64,000 nucleotides of DNA, from NCBI GenBank assembly GCA_964448675.1, contig CAYUZU010000021.1:1-64000 (forward strand), written 5' to 3'. This document shows, one piece after another, positions 7,850 through 16,155 of this stretch. Each line of letters opens with the position of its first letter. Positions within the stretch are counted from its first letter, which is position 1. The position numbers and the translations under genes were made by a program. The stretch comes from CAYUZU01 sp964448675 (GTDB lineage Bacteria > Planctomycetota > Phycisphaerae > UBA1845 > Fen-1342). The notes under the pieces are model-generated. The model worked only from the letters and a program-made list of their open reading frames with translations, was not told the DNA's origin and made no database searches.

Positions 7850-9787
7850 TCAGGGGCGGAACGCTTCGGTCTGTTCGGCGGCCGCCCGCGCGGCGTCCAG
7901 CAATGTCGTCAGTTGCGCTTTTGACAGCGGCGCCGGCTCGAAGCCCTGCAATCGCCGCTCCATCGTCGGCCCCCCCGCCGCCAGGACCAGACCGAAGTGG
8001 CGCCAGCCGGGCTGCTCCGCGTCCAGCTCCGCCGCCGGCGGCAGCGCCCAGTCGGCGGGCCAGCCGCTTGACCAGCCCCCGGTCCGGGCGTCGAGGCTGC
8101 CCAGGACCGAGTACGCCAGCGAGCGGGCCCACGCCGGTTGATCGTACGCCTCGCGCCACAGCTCCAGTTGCGGACGATAGTCGTCGGCGCCGTAAACCGC
8201 CACCAGCGTGAGTGCGGCGGCGAGTGCCGGGTAGTTCGGCCGGCGCTGCCCCGGGTGGATGAGTGCCGCGAGCCGGGGCGTCCAGCCCAGGTCCCGCTCG
8301 AGCCAGGTCTGCAAGGCACGGTTCGACGACACCCAGTCCGCCCGCATGTCGGCGAGCAGGTCGCGCTCCAGCAGCCGATCGGCGGTGACCGCGCGGTAGA
8401 CGAGTGTCGGAAACGTCGCTGGCGGCCGTGCGGGTTGCCAGTCACTGCCGGGGTGCGTCCATTCGTAGGCGAGCGCCACCTGCCGCCCCGACACGTCCGC
8501 CGGATGCGGCAGCGCCACGTTACCGAACAGGCGTCCCTGCAACCGTGCGACGGTCCAGGCCAGCCGCTGCTGATCCACGGGGTCGGCCTCGGGCAACAGG
8601 TCGGCCAGCACCGCCGCCAGCGACCCCGCGAGCCGCCGGTACTGCGGGGCGAGGTCCTTGATAATCGCGCCGGCCGCGGCCCGCGGACCGGGGGCCGCGT
8701 TCAGCGCGACGCGCTTGAGTACGTCGCGAGGGCGGCGCACCGTGTCCGGATCGAACTGCAGCGATTCTTCGGCCGGCCGTGCCAAGGCGAAAATGTCACG
8801 GGCGAGGGCCTCGCCGTTACGCTGCCCCAGCCAGCGCCAACTCGGCCAGTAGCCCTCGAGCAGGCGGGCGAACACCGCCAGCTCGTCCTCCGCAGCCAGG
8901 CGACGCAGCCCGTCCGCGCAGCGCTCGATCGTCGCGGCGGTCTGCCGGAGCACCGGCGTCGCGGCGGCGGCCTGCTCGTCGCCGGCGAGGCTCGCGGCGG
9001 CCGCAAGGAATAGATGGCGCCGTTGTGCCTGCAGCCAGAGATCGGCCAGCGCATCGAGCACGCTCAGGTCGCCGAGCTGCGCGCGGGTCTGGACGGCAGC
9101 GGCGCGCAGGCCATCGATATGGGTGGCCCTTTCGAGGATCTTGATCCAGCCGGCGCGGAGCGGCGGCTGCTCGTCGCCGTGGCGCCCCAGCACGTCCATC
9201 GCAGCGATGCAATTCGCGCGGATCGTCGCGCTGTCGGCCGCACGCGGCAGGGCGTCTGCGAGGGCGGCGGCCACGGCAATGGTGCCGAGCGTACCGGCCT
9301 GCCGCAGGGCCGCCCGGGCTGCGGCGCGGGCCGTCGCATCCTCGGCTTCGAGCAGCGCCGCCGCGAGGGCATCATGCCGCGCGGTGTCGTCGGTCGGCGG
9401 CGGCCTGTGGCGCGTGGTGACGGGCATCTCCGAGTGCGTACGGTAGAGACGATAGCCGATGGTCGCGCCGCTGCCGACGATGCCGATGATCGCCGCCAGC
9501 GTGCCCCAGAACCGCCACTTGAGCAGGCGCATGCGCCGGCGCAGCGGCAGGCGGCGGCCGGTCTGAAGATCGGTATGGCAGTTGTAGCAGATGGTGGCGG
9601 TCGGCGCCACCTCCTCGCCACAGCGCGGACAGCGCGGTGCCGCGCGCGCCGGCGCGGGCACCTCGTCGAGCCGCAGTGGGACGTCGAAATGTCGGCCGCA
9701 CGCCGGACAGGCCTTGCGCTGGCCGGCCACGTCATCTTCGGCGACCAGCACCCGGCGGCAATGCGGACAGCGGATCTTCAGCGGCAT
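7850..9787 (-). CDS. Zinc-ribbon, single-pass membrane protein with long helical domain
   Basis: I do not recognise the family. The N-terminus has two zinc ribbons, CPHC/CPAC (about 8-34) and CPRC/CYNC (about 54-74). A basic stretch and one membrane segment (about 92-112, GTLAAIIGIVGSGATIGY) follow. The remaining 530 residues are Ala-, Leu- and Arg-rich helices suggestive of HEAT/armadillo repeats (AARAALRQAGTLGTIAVAAA and similar). Cytoplasmic zinc ribbons with an extracytoplasmic helical scaffold are a common planctomycete arrangement. The gene is 32 bases upstream of the rhomboid gene, so they probably share a transcript. Function unknown. Confidence 0.75.
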   Translation of the reverse strand: MPLKIRCPHCRRVLVAEDDVAGQRKACPACGRHFDVPLRLDEVPAPARAAPRCPRCGEEVAPTATICYNCHTDLQTGRRLPLRRRMRLLKWRFWGTLAAIIGIVGSGATIGYRLYRTHSEMPVTTRHRPPPTDDTARHDALAAALLEAEDATARAAARAALRQAGTLGTIAVAAALADALPRAADSATIRANCIAAMDVLGRHGDEQPPLRAGWIKILERATHIDGLRAAAVQTRAQLGDLSVLDALADLWLQAQRRHLFLAAAASLAGDEQAAAATPVLRQTAATIERCADGLRRLAAEDELAVFARLLEGYWPSWRWLGQRNGEALARDIFALARPAEESLQFDPDTVRRPRDVLKRVALNAAPGPRAAAGAIIKDLAPQYRRLAGSLAAVLADLLPEADPVDQQRLAWTVARLQGRLFGNVALPHPADVSGRQVALAYEWTHPGSDWQPARPPATFPTLVYRAVTADRLLERDLLADMRADWVSSNRALQTWLERDLGWTPRLAALIHPGQRRPNYPALAAALTLVAVYGADDYRPQLELWREAYDQPAWARSLAYSVLGSLDARTGGWSSGWPADWALPPAAELDAEQPGWRHFGLVLAAGGPTMERRLQGFEPAPLSKAQLTTLLDAARAAAEQTEAFRP

Positions 9788-9938
9788 GCGTAACTCACCC
9801 GGCGCGTCCGGCTACAACGACGCGCCTGGGTGGTAGTTTGCCCCGCCCGGCCGACCGTCGCAAGCTGGGCCGGCACGGCGGGACATGGTCGGTGCCCGGG
9901 AGTGTCGCATACCGGTCGCGCTGACGATGCCAGACCGC

Positions 9939-11057
9939 TCAGTCGCCGACCCGCGCCCGCAGCACGTCGATGACCTCCGGCAGCTTCCGCTCCAGCAGCC
10001 GGTCCATGAGCGTCTGGTACTCCGGCGGCAGATGATCCTCGCGGATCAGCACGTCGAACGTCGTCCCGTCATCCATCGGCACCCGCAGGATCGCCACCAC
10101 CCGTGGCCGGTCGGCCCGGGCCGTCTCTTCCGGCGGTGCCGAGATGACGACACCGTCGTCGACGACATCGTAAACCAGGCCCGTGCTGCCCATGACCAGC
10201 TCGAGCACCTGGCCCACCATGATGTCGCGCTGGATCAGCGTCATCTTGCGGTCGCGCGCGTTGATGCGCTCCAGCACGCCCGGCTCGAAGTGCAGCACGA
10301 TGTTGGCCCGGTCCGCCATTGACAGCAGAAACTCGTCCAGCGGTACCTGCTGATAATGCAGATCGATCCGCCGCGTCAGCCGTTCCTGGATGCTCTCGTG
10401 CTGGCTGCGCACCACGATGGCCTCGCCGCGCGGCACCCACCACCAGCCGTATTCCGGCAGCGCGTTCTCGATCTGCTCGAGAGCGTTGTCGCCAACCGCG
10501 CCTCGCAGCGCGCTCTCGAACAACGTCCGGGCAGCGTCGCGGTCAGCATCCGGCGGCAGATCGAATTGGACGTCCGGAGGGGGCTCGAGCGCCGCCCACT
10601 TCGCCTCCGCCAACCGCTGAATCAGCTTGACCTCGCTGAGCGCCAGACGCCGCCCGGTGCGCGCCAGAACGGGGGCCGGCTCGACGACGACCTTGTCGCC
10701 CGCGACCCGCATGCGCAAGCCGAGCCCCGTCAGGATCCGCCGCAAGGCCTGCCGGACCGAGATGTCCTCGATCGTGATGGAAACACGGGTCCGCTCGCCG
10801 TGCGGCATCCACTCGATCGCGTGCGGATCGACGACGAAGCGCAGCCCGGTGCGGTCCTCGATCTGGCGCAGGGCCTGTCGCATGTACGTGTCGCGAATCT
10901 CGATGGGATCGGTGACCTTCTGGTCCAGGGCAGCGTCGACCAGGTCACGTACTCCCGCGGGGCCTTGTGCCGCCAGCGTGAGCGGTGCGATCAGCAGTGC
11001 GCTAAGCGCGATCATGCACCACCGGCAACGGATGGACTCAGGACGTGCGTTTGGCAT
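9939..11057 (-). CDS. Secreted protein with two STN-like (secretin/TonB N-terminal) domains
   Basis: An N-terminal signal sequence (CMIALSALLIAPLTLAAQG) is followed by two copies of a small alpha-beta unit. The first has SITIEDISVRQALRRILTGLGL and the second contains HYQQVPLDEFLLSMADRANI and LIQRDIMVGQVLELVMGSTG. This pattern matches STN-type domains of secretins and FecA-type receptors, but no secretin pore domain is present. It sits directly behind an anti-sigma-like gene. A TTG start at 11072 would overlap that gene's stop, but ATG at 11057 with AGG nine bases upstream is better. A cell-surface signal input to the sigma/anti-sigma pair is a reasonable guess. Confidence 0.75.
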   Translation of the reverse strand: MPNARPESIRCRWCMIALSALLIAPLTLAAQGPAGVRDLVDAALDQKVTDPIEIRDTYMRQALRQIEDRTGLRFVVDPHAIEWMPHGERTRVSITIEDISVRQALRRILTGLGLRMRVAGDKVVVEPAPVLARTGRRLALSEVKLIQRLAEAKWAALEPPPDVQFDLPPDADRDAARTLFESALRGAVGDNALEQIENALPEYGWWWVPRGEAIVVRSQHESIQERLTRRIDLHYQQVPLDEFLLSMADRANIVLHFEPGVLERINARDRKMTLIQRDIMVGQVLELVMGSTGLVYDVVDDGVVISAPPEETARADRPRVVAILRVPMDDGTTFDVLIREDHLPPEYQTLMDRLLERKLPEVIDVLRARVGD

Positions 11058-11068
11058 GGTCTGTAGCC

Positions 11069-11710
11069 TCAATAGAAAGCCAGCGAATCCGACGCCGGTG
11101 CGCTGGAAACCACCGGATCCAGGACGAAGAAGCGCTCGGGCTCGGGCGGCGGGGCCGTCGCAGGGCCACCGCTGATCTCGAATCGGGCGACGCCCGACGC
11201 CGGTGCCGGTGACTCGTGCAGTTCGACCCTGGCGACGCCGCCAGCCGCCGGCGCGGGCACATGCACTGGCCCGCGCGTCGGTACGAAGCTCAATAGCAAA
11301 GCCGCCGCCGCCGCAAACGCGGTGAGCGCACCGGCGATGAGGCGTGCGCGGCGACGCCGAGCCGGCACCGCGGTAACCGTCGCGGCTGCCATGATCCGCG
11401 CCCGCTGCCGCACCCAGTCGACGCGGTCTTCGAGGCTGGTCGGCCAGGCGAGCAGCTCGTCGAGGCGGTGCTCGGCGCTGTCATCGCGATCAATCGCCCC
11501 CGATACGCGCTGCTCGACGCGCCGCCAGTCGATCGCTCCCGGCGCCGGTGCCTGCGCGCGCAGTTTCTCGTCAAACGCGCGCCATTCCGCCAGCAGTGCG
11601 GCGTAGGCCGGATGTGCCGCGACGGCCGCTTCAATCCGCTCGCGCAGATCAAGCCGTTCGGGCTCGTCGAGCCAGGCGCTGACCAGTTGTTCAAATTCAT
11701 CACGACGCAT
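11069..11710 (-). CDS. Probable anti-sigma factor, single transmembrane segment
   Basis: The 213-residue protein starts MRRDEFEQLVSAWLDEP, like the N-terminal helices of anti-sigma factors, but the HxxxCxxC zinc motif of the ZAS family is missing. One membrane segment lies at about 120-145 (LIAGALTAFAAAAALLLSFV) after a run of arginines, so the N-terminus is cytoplasmic. The C-terminal 65 residues are a Pro/Ala-rich extracytoplasmic tail. It begins 29 bases after the ECF sigma gene, in the usual sigma then anti-sigma order. The start has GGTGAG five bases upstream. Confidence 0.72.
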   Translation of the reverse strand: MRRDEFEQLVSAWLDEPERLDLRERIEAAVAAHPAYAALLAEWRAFDEKLRAQAPAPGAIDWRRVEQRVSGAIDRDDSAEHRLDELLAWPTSLEDRVDWVRQRARIMAAATVTAVPARRRRARLIAGALTAFAAAAALLLSFVPTRGPVHVPAPAAGGVARVELHESPAPASGVARFEISGGPATAPPPEPERFFVLDPVVSSAPASDSLAFY

Positions 11711-11739
11711 CAGTGCTCACCAATACACGACCACCGGCG

Positions 11740-12339
11740 CTAGAGAAACGCCGCCAGCCGCGACTTCATCTTCTTGCGCGCCTGAAAGACGTGCCACTTC
11801 ACCGCTTCGACACTGCAGTCCATGATCTGCGCGACCTCTTTCTGCGGCAACTGCTCGATGCTGAACAGCACCAGCGCCGCGCGCTGCTGCGGCGGCAGTT
11901 CCGCCAGACCGTCCTGGATCGCCACCTGCAGCTCGTCCGCCGCGAGCTGCGCTCCTGGCCGCTCGTCCGAGTGCGGCGCATCGGCCACACGCTCCGCGCG
12001 GCTCCCCTCCTCGCCCAGCAGGCAATCCTCGAACGACAGCCGCGGGCCGCGCGAGCGACGGAAATTCAGCGACAGGTTGGTGACAATACGTAACAGCCAT
12101 GGTCCAAACCGGTGCGGGTCCTGCAAACTGTCCAGGTTGCGGTACCCGCGCACGAACGCCTCCTGGCAGACTTCCAGCGCATCGTGGAGGTTCCCCAGCA
12201 ACCGATAGGCCACCGACGTCGCGCGGCGCTGATACCGCTCGACAAGCAGGTCGAACGCCTGGCGTTGGCCGGCCCGGGTCCGCAGGACGAGGTCGGCGTC
12301 GTCGAGGGGCGGTCGCGACGTCGCAGGCTGCTTTTCCAC
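11740..12339 (-). CDS. ECF-type RNA polymerase sigma factor
   Basis: Directs RNA polymerase to a regulon controlled by an extracytoplasmic signal. Region 2 is seen in AFDLLVERYQRRATSVAYRLLG and the DALEVCQEAFVRGYRNLDSL stretch, and region 4 in LAELPPQQRAALVLFSIEQLP and SVEAVKWHVFQARKKMKSRL. Regions 1 and 3 are absent, as is normal for ECF factors. GTG at 12339 (MEKQPATS) has GGAG five bases upstream and gives 199 residues. A longer frame from 12396 lacks a ribosome site. It heads a seven-gene minus-strand run that includes an anti-sigma-like protein and a rhomboid protease. Confidence 0.9.
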   Translation of the reverse strand: MEKQPATSRPPLDDADLVLRTRAGQRQAFDLLVERYQRRATSVAYRLLGNLHDALEVCQEAFVRGYRNLDSLQDPHRFGPWLLRIVTNLSLNFRRSRGPRLSFEDCLLGEEGSRAERVADAPHSDERPGAQLAADELQVAIQDGLAELPPQQRAALVLFSIEQLPQKEVAQIMDCSVEAVKWHVFQARKKMKSRLAAFL

Positions 12340-12808
12340 GAGCTCTCCTGAATAGCAAGGACACCGACGGCTGGCCGAGGTTGGCGGATTTGGCATCCGA
12401 CACGCCCCTTGCGGACGCGGCCGCCGGGGGCATTATTCAGCGGCCAGCCGCCGGAAAAAAGCCCTCGCCAGCCGGGCCGGCCCGCGACCGGCGGTCGCCG
12501 GCAGGTGGCGATAATTCCCGACCGGGGTTCAAGGGGCGATCGATCCACTTACATGATCTTCACATATCATCCCTCTGGACGATTTCCGTATCTGCAAGGC
12601 GGCAGGCAGGTTACAGCGGAAAAACATTGACCCTGGGCCGTCCGATACTCTATAACTTCGCATAGAGGAGCGAACGGGTCCCAATATGATGGGGCCCAAT
12701 CACGGAGAGGCAGAGGATCTGGCGGGGACAAGGGTGCGCGGAGGGTCTCACACCGGCACCCGGAGTGGTCTCCCACAACGGGACTGTCACGTCCAAGAGG
12801 AGGAGCGC
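12340..12808. other. Divergent intergenic region, sigma factor / PEP-CTERM gene
   Basis: No gene is seen in 469 bases. It contains a plus-strand promoter (12627-12656) and a hairpin GGGTCCC/GGGGCCC around an eight-base loop (12676-12697) at the start of the long 5' leader of the PEP-CTERM gene. I searched for a c-di-GMP riboswitch pattern in this leader and did not find one. No clear minus-strand promoter for the sigma gene could be assigned. Confidence 0.55.
12627..12656 (+). promoter_or_regulatory. Promoter of the PEP-CTERM protein gene
   Basis: TTGACC (12627-12632) and TATAAC (12651-12656) are separated by 18 bases. The predicted start near 12663 leaves a leader of about 145 bases before the ATG at 12809. 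Confidence 0.65.
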
Positions 12809-14164
12809 ATGCGCAATCTCGGAATTGTTCTGTTATTGATCAGCGGGCCGCTGCTGGCGTTCGGCCAGTTGCCGACGGTCATCTATTCCACGGTGGACAG
12901 CAGCATGACGTCGGATGTGCCCGGCATCCCCGGCGCCAAGTTCACGTCGTTCACGCGGCCCTATCGCAGCGCGAACGATATGTACTGGGCCATCATGGCC
13001 GACACCGACCTCGACACGTCCGAGGACAATGTTCTCATGACTGCGGAACTCGGCGTGGACGCGGGCGTCGTGCGTGTCCAGGAAGGGCAGGATGTCCCGT
13101 TCGAAGGTGCGGGCGTGACGTGGGGCTCGCTCACCATTGACTACAAGCTCGGCCTCAACGACAGCGGCCACTTCGCCTTCTCGAACAACCTCGAGGGGGC
13201 CGCCGACAGCGACAAGGACGAGATGATCGTCGTCTGGGACGGCAGCAGCTTCAGCGCGGCCTATCGCGAAGGCTCGCCAGTCCCGGGGTTCCCCACCGAG
13301 TTCATCGGCAACTACCTGAATTCGCCAAGTCTCACCAACGACGGCCGTGTCGGGGCGCGCGCGTACTCGACCGATGGCACCTTGCCCTCCACCGAAGACG
13401 ACTTCCTCCTCTTCGACAACACGGTCTACGTGCAGGAAGGCGTCACAGTGCCCGGCGGCATCGCCGATCCGTGGGATACGCTGGACTCCAACGACTTTCA
13501 CGTCAGCGCGGACGGTAATACGTGGTTCGCCCTGGGCGACACCACCGCCAGCACCTCGGCTGACGACATCGTCGTCGTCAACGGCAACGCCATGATCGTC
13601 GAAGGCGCCACGCTCGGCAGCTATGCCGAACCGGTCGACAACATCGTCGAGGGCATCCTCACGCCCGAGGGCCACTGGTTCGCCCGTGGCGACAACGACG
13701 ACGACCAGGACTGGGTCGTCATGGATGGCAACGTCATCGCCCAGACCGGCGACCCCGTTCCCGGCGGCTTCACGGGCGAGAGCTTCGACGACGAGCGCTA
13801 CGGCGCCTGCTTCTTCGAGATGACCGCCAACGGTGTCGGCGACTACGTCTATGCCGGCGTCACCGACTACGCCGATCCCAACTACGACGCGGTGGTCGTC
13901 CTCAACGGCGCCGAGGTGGTGTTGCGGCAGGGCGATGCGGTCGATCTGGACGGCAACGGCCTGCTCGACGATGGCGCGTACATCGACGTCTTCAACAACG
14001 ACGACATGTTCCTGACCGACGACCTGTGGTTGTACTTCACGGCCGATCTGCGTGACGATTCACTCGCGGACATCGGTCAGGCCTATCTCCGCGTGCTCAT
14101 TCCCGAACCGGCCACGTTCAGCCTGCTGGCGGTCGGCGCCCTGGCACTGCTGCGCCGGCGTTAG
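12809..14164 (+). CDS. Exported PEP-CTERM-type sorting-signal protein
   Basis: A 451-residue exported protein starting MRNLGIVLLLISGPLLAFGQ (signal peptide) and ending in a PEP-CTERM tripartite tail: IPEPATF, a hydrophobic stretch, and RRR. Such tails are recognised by exosortase in exopolysaccharide-producing bacteria and are frequent in Phycisphaerae. The body is acidic, rich in Asp and Asn, with repeated blocks around VQEG, VVWDG and VVMDGN, suggesting a beta-propeller or beta-solenoid of tandem units. ATG at 12809 follows AGAGGAGGAG. The frame is open back to 12686, but that part has no signal-peptide character. It is a single-gene unit between a promoter and a strong terminator. Confidence 0.85.
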   Translation: MRNLGIVLLLISGPLLAFGQLPTVIYSTVDSSMTSDVPGIPGAKFTSFTRPYRSANDMYWAIMADTDLDTSEDNVLMTAELGVDAGVVRVQEGQDVPFEGAGVTWGSLTIDYKLGLNDSGHFAFSNNLEGAADSDKDEMIVVWDGSSFSAAYREGSPVPGFPTEFIGNYLNSPSLTNDGRVGARAYSTDGTLPSTEDDFLLFDNTVYVQEGVTVPGGIADPWDTLDSNDFHVSADGNTWFALGDTTASTSADDIVVVNGNAMIVEGATLGSYAEPVDNIVEGILTPEGHWFARGDNDDDQDWVVMDGNVIAQTGDPVPGGFTGESFDDERYGACFFEMTANGVGDYVYAGVTDYADPNYDAVVVLNGAEVVLRQGDAVDLDGNGLLDDGAYIDVFNNDDMFLTDDLWLYFTADLRDDSLADIGQAYLRVLIPEPATFSLLAVGALALLRRR

Positions 14165-14197
14165 CACGAGGAGCCACCGAGCGAACCCTTACCTCTT

Positions 14198-14240
14198 GGG
14201 CCGCGGCACCTGCGAGATCCAGGTGTCGCGGCCCCTTTTT
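14198..14240 (+). terminator. Strong intrinsic terminator after the PEP-CTERM gene
   Basis: A 15-bp stem with one G-T pair (14198-14212 with 14220-14234) closes a seven-base loop and is followed by CTTTTT (14235-14240). It begins 33 bases after the stop codon and is the clearest terminator in the window. Confidence 0.92.
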
Positions 14241-14327
14241 CTGGTGCGGTCCGCGGTGCCGGTCCGCTAAAATGCACATTCAGTCAATGGATGCCCGGAC
14301 AACCCGTGGGGGACGGAAGGACACGCG

Positions 14328-15404
14328 ATGAATCGACGTCACTGGTTGCCGCTCGCGCAGCTCGCCCTGGTGGTCGCGGGCGCCGGCGCGCTCACGCCGG
14401 CCGCGCGGGCGCAGGAGCGCCCCGAAGACGCCAACGCCCCCCTGCCGCCCGGCGCCCTGCGCATCGAAGTCACCGACTTCCGCGCCGCGGCCGAGCGGAT
14501 CGATTTCGTGGACAACGGCCTGCCGAACGTGCTGCTGACCGGCTACTGGCCACCCTCGAACGAGGCCCTGCGTCCGTTCAGCCCCGATCCGAACCACAAC
14601 CCCGGCCCGTGGGTCGGCGAGAACTGGGAGAGTCGCGGCTACAACCTGTACGCTTTCTTCCCCGAGTTCCCCGACGGCCTGGGCCAGGGCGAGGGCGATT
14701 TCGAGGTCGACTACCAGGATACGTCCGGCGACTTCTGGCGGCTGGTCGAGGCGCTCAAACCGATCGCGATCATCGCCTACGGCCGCTCGGGCTACGATGA
14801 CGACTGGGAGATCGAGGGCGGCAACCGGATGTACACGCTAAGTTCGTGGAGCAACGACTACGAGTACCCCTTCGATCCCACCCCTGAATTGCCCATCGCC
14901 AACGAGACGCCCGGCAACGAGTACTACTCCACCCTGCCGGCCCAGGCGATCATCGACGCGGTCGAGGCCGCCGTCCCGCAGCTCTATCCCTACAGCACCG
15001 CGATCGACACCAGCCGCTACCTGTGCAACTTCATGGGTTATCACGCCAACTGGTGGTACGAGGACCATCACACACCCGGCGACCCGGCATGGATCGTCAG
15101 CGCCGGCTTCATCCACCTGGGCTATCGCATGACCTGGGAGGAGGCCGTCATCGGCGCCGAGGCCACCGCCCGCGCCGTGCTCACGCACGTCGACGCGATC
15201 GTCCCACGCGGCGATCTCGACACCAACGGCCTGGTCAACAGCGCCGACGTCGAACTCCTGCTCGGCTGCCTGGGCGGGCCGGGTGTCACCACCGCCCCAT
15301 CGGGGCCGCGCTACGGCGACTTCATGCAGGCCGACCTCAGCGGCGACGGGGATGTGGACCTGGGCGATGTGGCCGCGGTCCAGGCGCTCCCGCTGGACGC
15401 ATAG
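14328..15404 (+). CDS. Secreted pyroglutamyl-peptidase-like (C15) enzyme with dockerin-type repeats
   Basis: The N-terminus is a signal peptide (to about residue 28). Residues 67-80 (NVLLTGYWPPSNEA) match the VLLTGFEPFGG start of pyrrolidone-carboxylate peptidases. C15 active-site equivalents are Cys233 in SRYLCNFMGYHA and His263 in SAGFIHLGYR, with a Glu near 161-163 in DWEIEGGNRMY. The C-terminal 60 residues hold two calcium-loop repeats (DLDTNGLVNSADVELLL and DLSGDGDVDLGDVAAV), a dockerin-like unit. Classical C15 peptidases are cytoplasmic and half this size, so an exported, dockerin-tagged form is unusual. Activity on pyroglutamyl peptides is inferred, not shown. A TAAAAT box lies at 14268-14273. 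Confidence 0.78.
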   Translation: MNRRHWLPLAQLALVVAGAGALTPAARAQERPEDANAPLPPGALRIEVTDFRAAAERIDFVDNGLPNVLLTGYWPPSNEALRPFSPDPNHNPGPWVGENWESRGYNLYAFFPEFPDGLGQGEGDFEVDYQDTSGDFWRLVEALKPIAIIAYGRSGYDDDWEIEGGNRMYTLSSWSNDYEYPFDPTPELPIANETPGNEYYSTLPAQAIIDAVEAAVPQLYPYSTAIDTSRYLCNFMGYHANWWYEDHHTPGDPAWIVSAGFIHLGYRMTWEEAVIGAEATARAVLTHVDAIVPRGDLDTNGLVNSADVELLLGCLGGPGVTTAPSGPRYGDFMQADLSGDGDVDLGDVAAVQALPLDA

Positions 15405-15458
15405 TGGCCGGCGGGCAGGCGACCGGGTGGGAGGTGACAAGGCGCTTCCGCTGTCTGA

Positions 15459-15477
15459 TCACCTGTCACCTGATCAC
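15459..15477 (-). repeat. Dispersed gene-end repeat, copy 1
   Basis: On the minus strand this reads GTGATCAGGTGACAGGTGA. It matches GTGATNNGGTGACAGGTGA, shared with copies at 25676-25694 and 36612-36630. This copy lies between two convergent stop codons (15404 and 15488). Confidence 0.7.
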
Positions 15478-15487
15478 CCTATGTGTC

Positions 15488-16033
15488 TCACTTCGTCTTG
15501 AAGTAGATCTGGATCGACTCGCTCTGGTCGGCGCGGATCGTGAACACGAGCAGATACTCCTGCCCCGGCACGAATTCCACCTTGTTCACGCGTTGGTTGT
15601 TCTTGTTGAGAATGGTGAACTTCGGCCCGAGGTCGCCCAGCTCGTATTCGACGCCCGGTTTCATCTGCTCCGCGCGGTTGTTGGCGTCGGTCGTGTGAAT
15701 GACATAGTCGGCAATGTCGGAGAAGTCCGCCTCGAACTTCTGGTGCACCTGCAGGTGAACCGACATGATGTCGCCGAACTTCTTCGGCTCGATGATCTCG
15801 TACTTGAACACCGGCGACGTCGAGACCGGCTCCTTGATCTTGAACGGCGAGTAGCCCTTGAGGCCCTTCTCCAGCGTGCTCTGCTCCGCCTGCTGCCCGT
15901 CGAGATAGACGCGCAGGTTCGTGTCCTCGCGCGAGAGGTTCTTGAAGACGTTGATCCCGCTGCTGCTGCTGCAACCGCTGAGCACCACGGCCGCCAGCAC
16001 GACAATCGCCACCGCCATCGTCCGTCGCATCAT
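15488..16033 (-). CDS. Exported lipoprotein of unknown function
   Basis: The 181-residue protein begins MMRRTMAVAIVVLAAVVLSGC, a signal peptide ending in a lipobox, so it should be lipid-anchored. The mature part has a beta-rich pattern with regularly spaced FKYEIIEPKKFGDIMSVHLQ and KFTILNKNNQRVNKVEF. It is lysine-rich compared with its arginine-rich neighbours. I do not recognise the family. ATG at 16033 has GAGGA eight bases upstream. The frame is open further upstream to 16555, but that part overlaps the GlmU-like gene in another frame. Confidence 0.75.
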   Translation of the reverse strand: MMRRTMAVAIVVLAAVVLSGCSSSSGINVFKNLSREDTNLRVYLDGQQAEQSTLEKGLKGYSPFKIKEPVSTSPVFKYEIIEPKKFGDIMSVHLQVHQKFEADFSDIADYVIHTTDANNRAEQMKPGVEYELGDLGPKFTILNKNNQRVNKVEFVPGQEYLLVFTIRADQSESIQIYFKTK

Positions 16034-16155
16034 GATGGAGTTCCTCATTCCGTGAGTTGAAGGAATGCCATGCGGACCCGTCCTGAGGCCCGCGATCAGA
16101 CCGCGCGTGCAGTGTACCCCTGATCGGGCGCCGGGCAAGCCGCTCGGCCGCCCCT

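Noticed and set aside
12664..12808. c-di-GMP riboswitch in the PEP-CTERM leader
   Set aside because: The conserved GCAAA and GNRA-type elements are missing; only a simple 7-bp hairpin was found.
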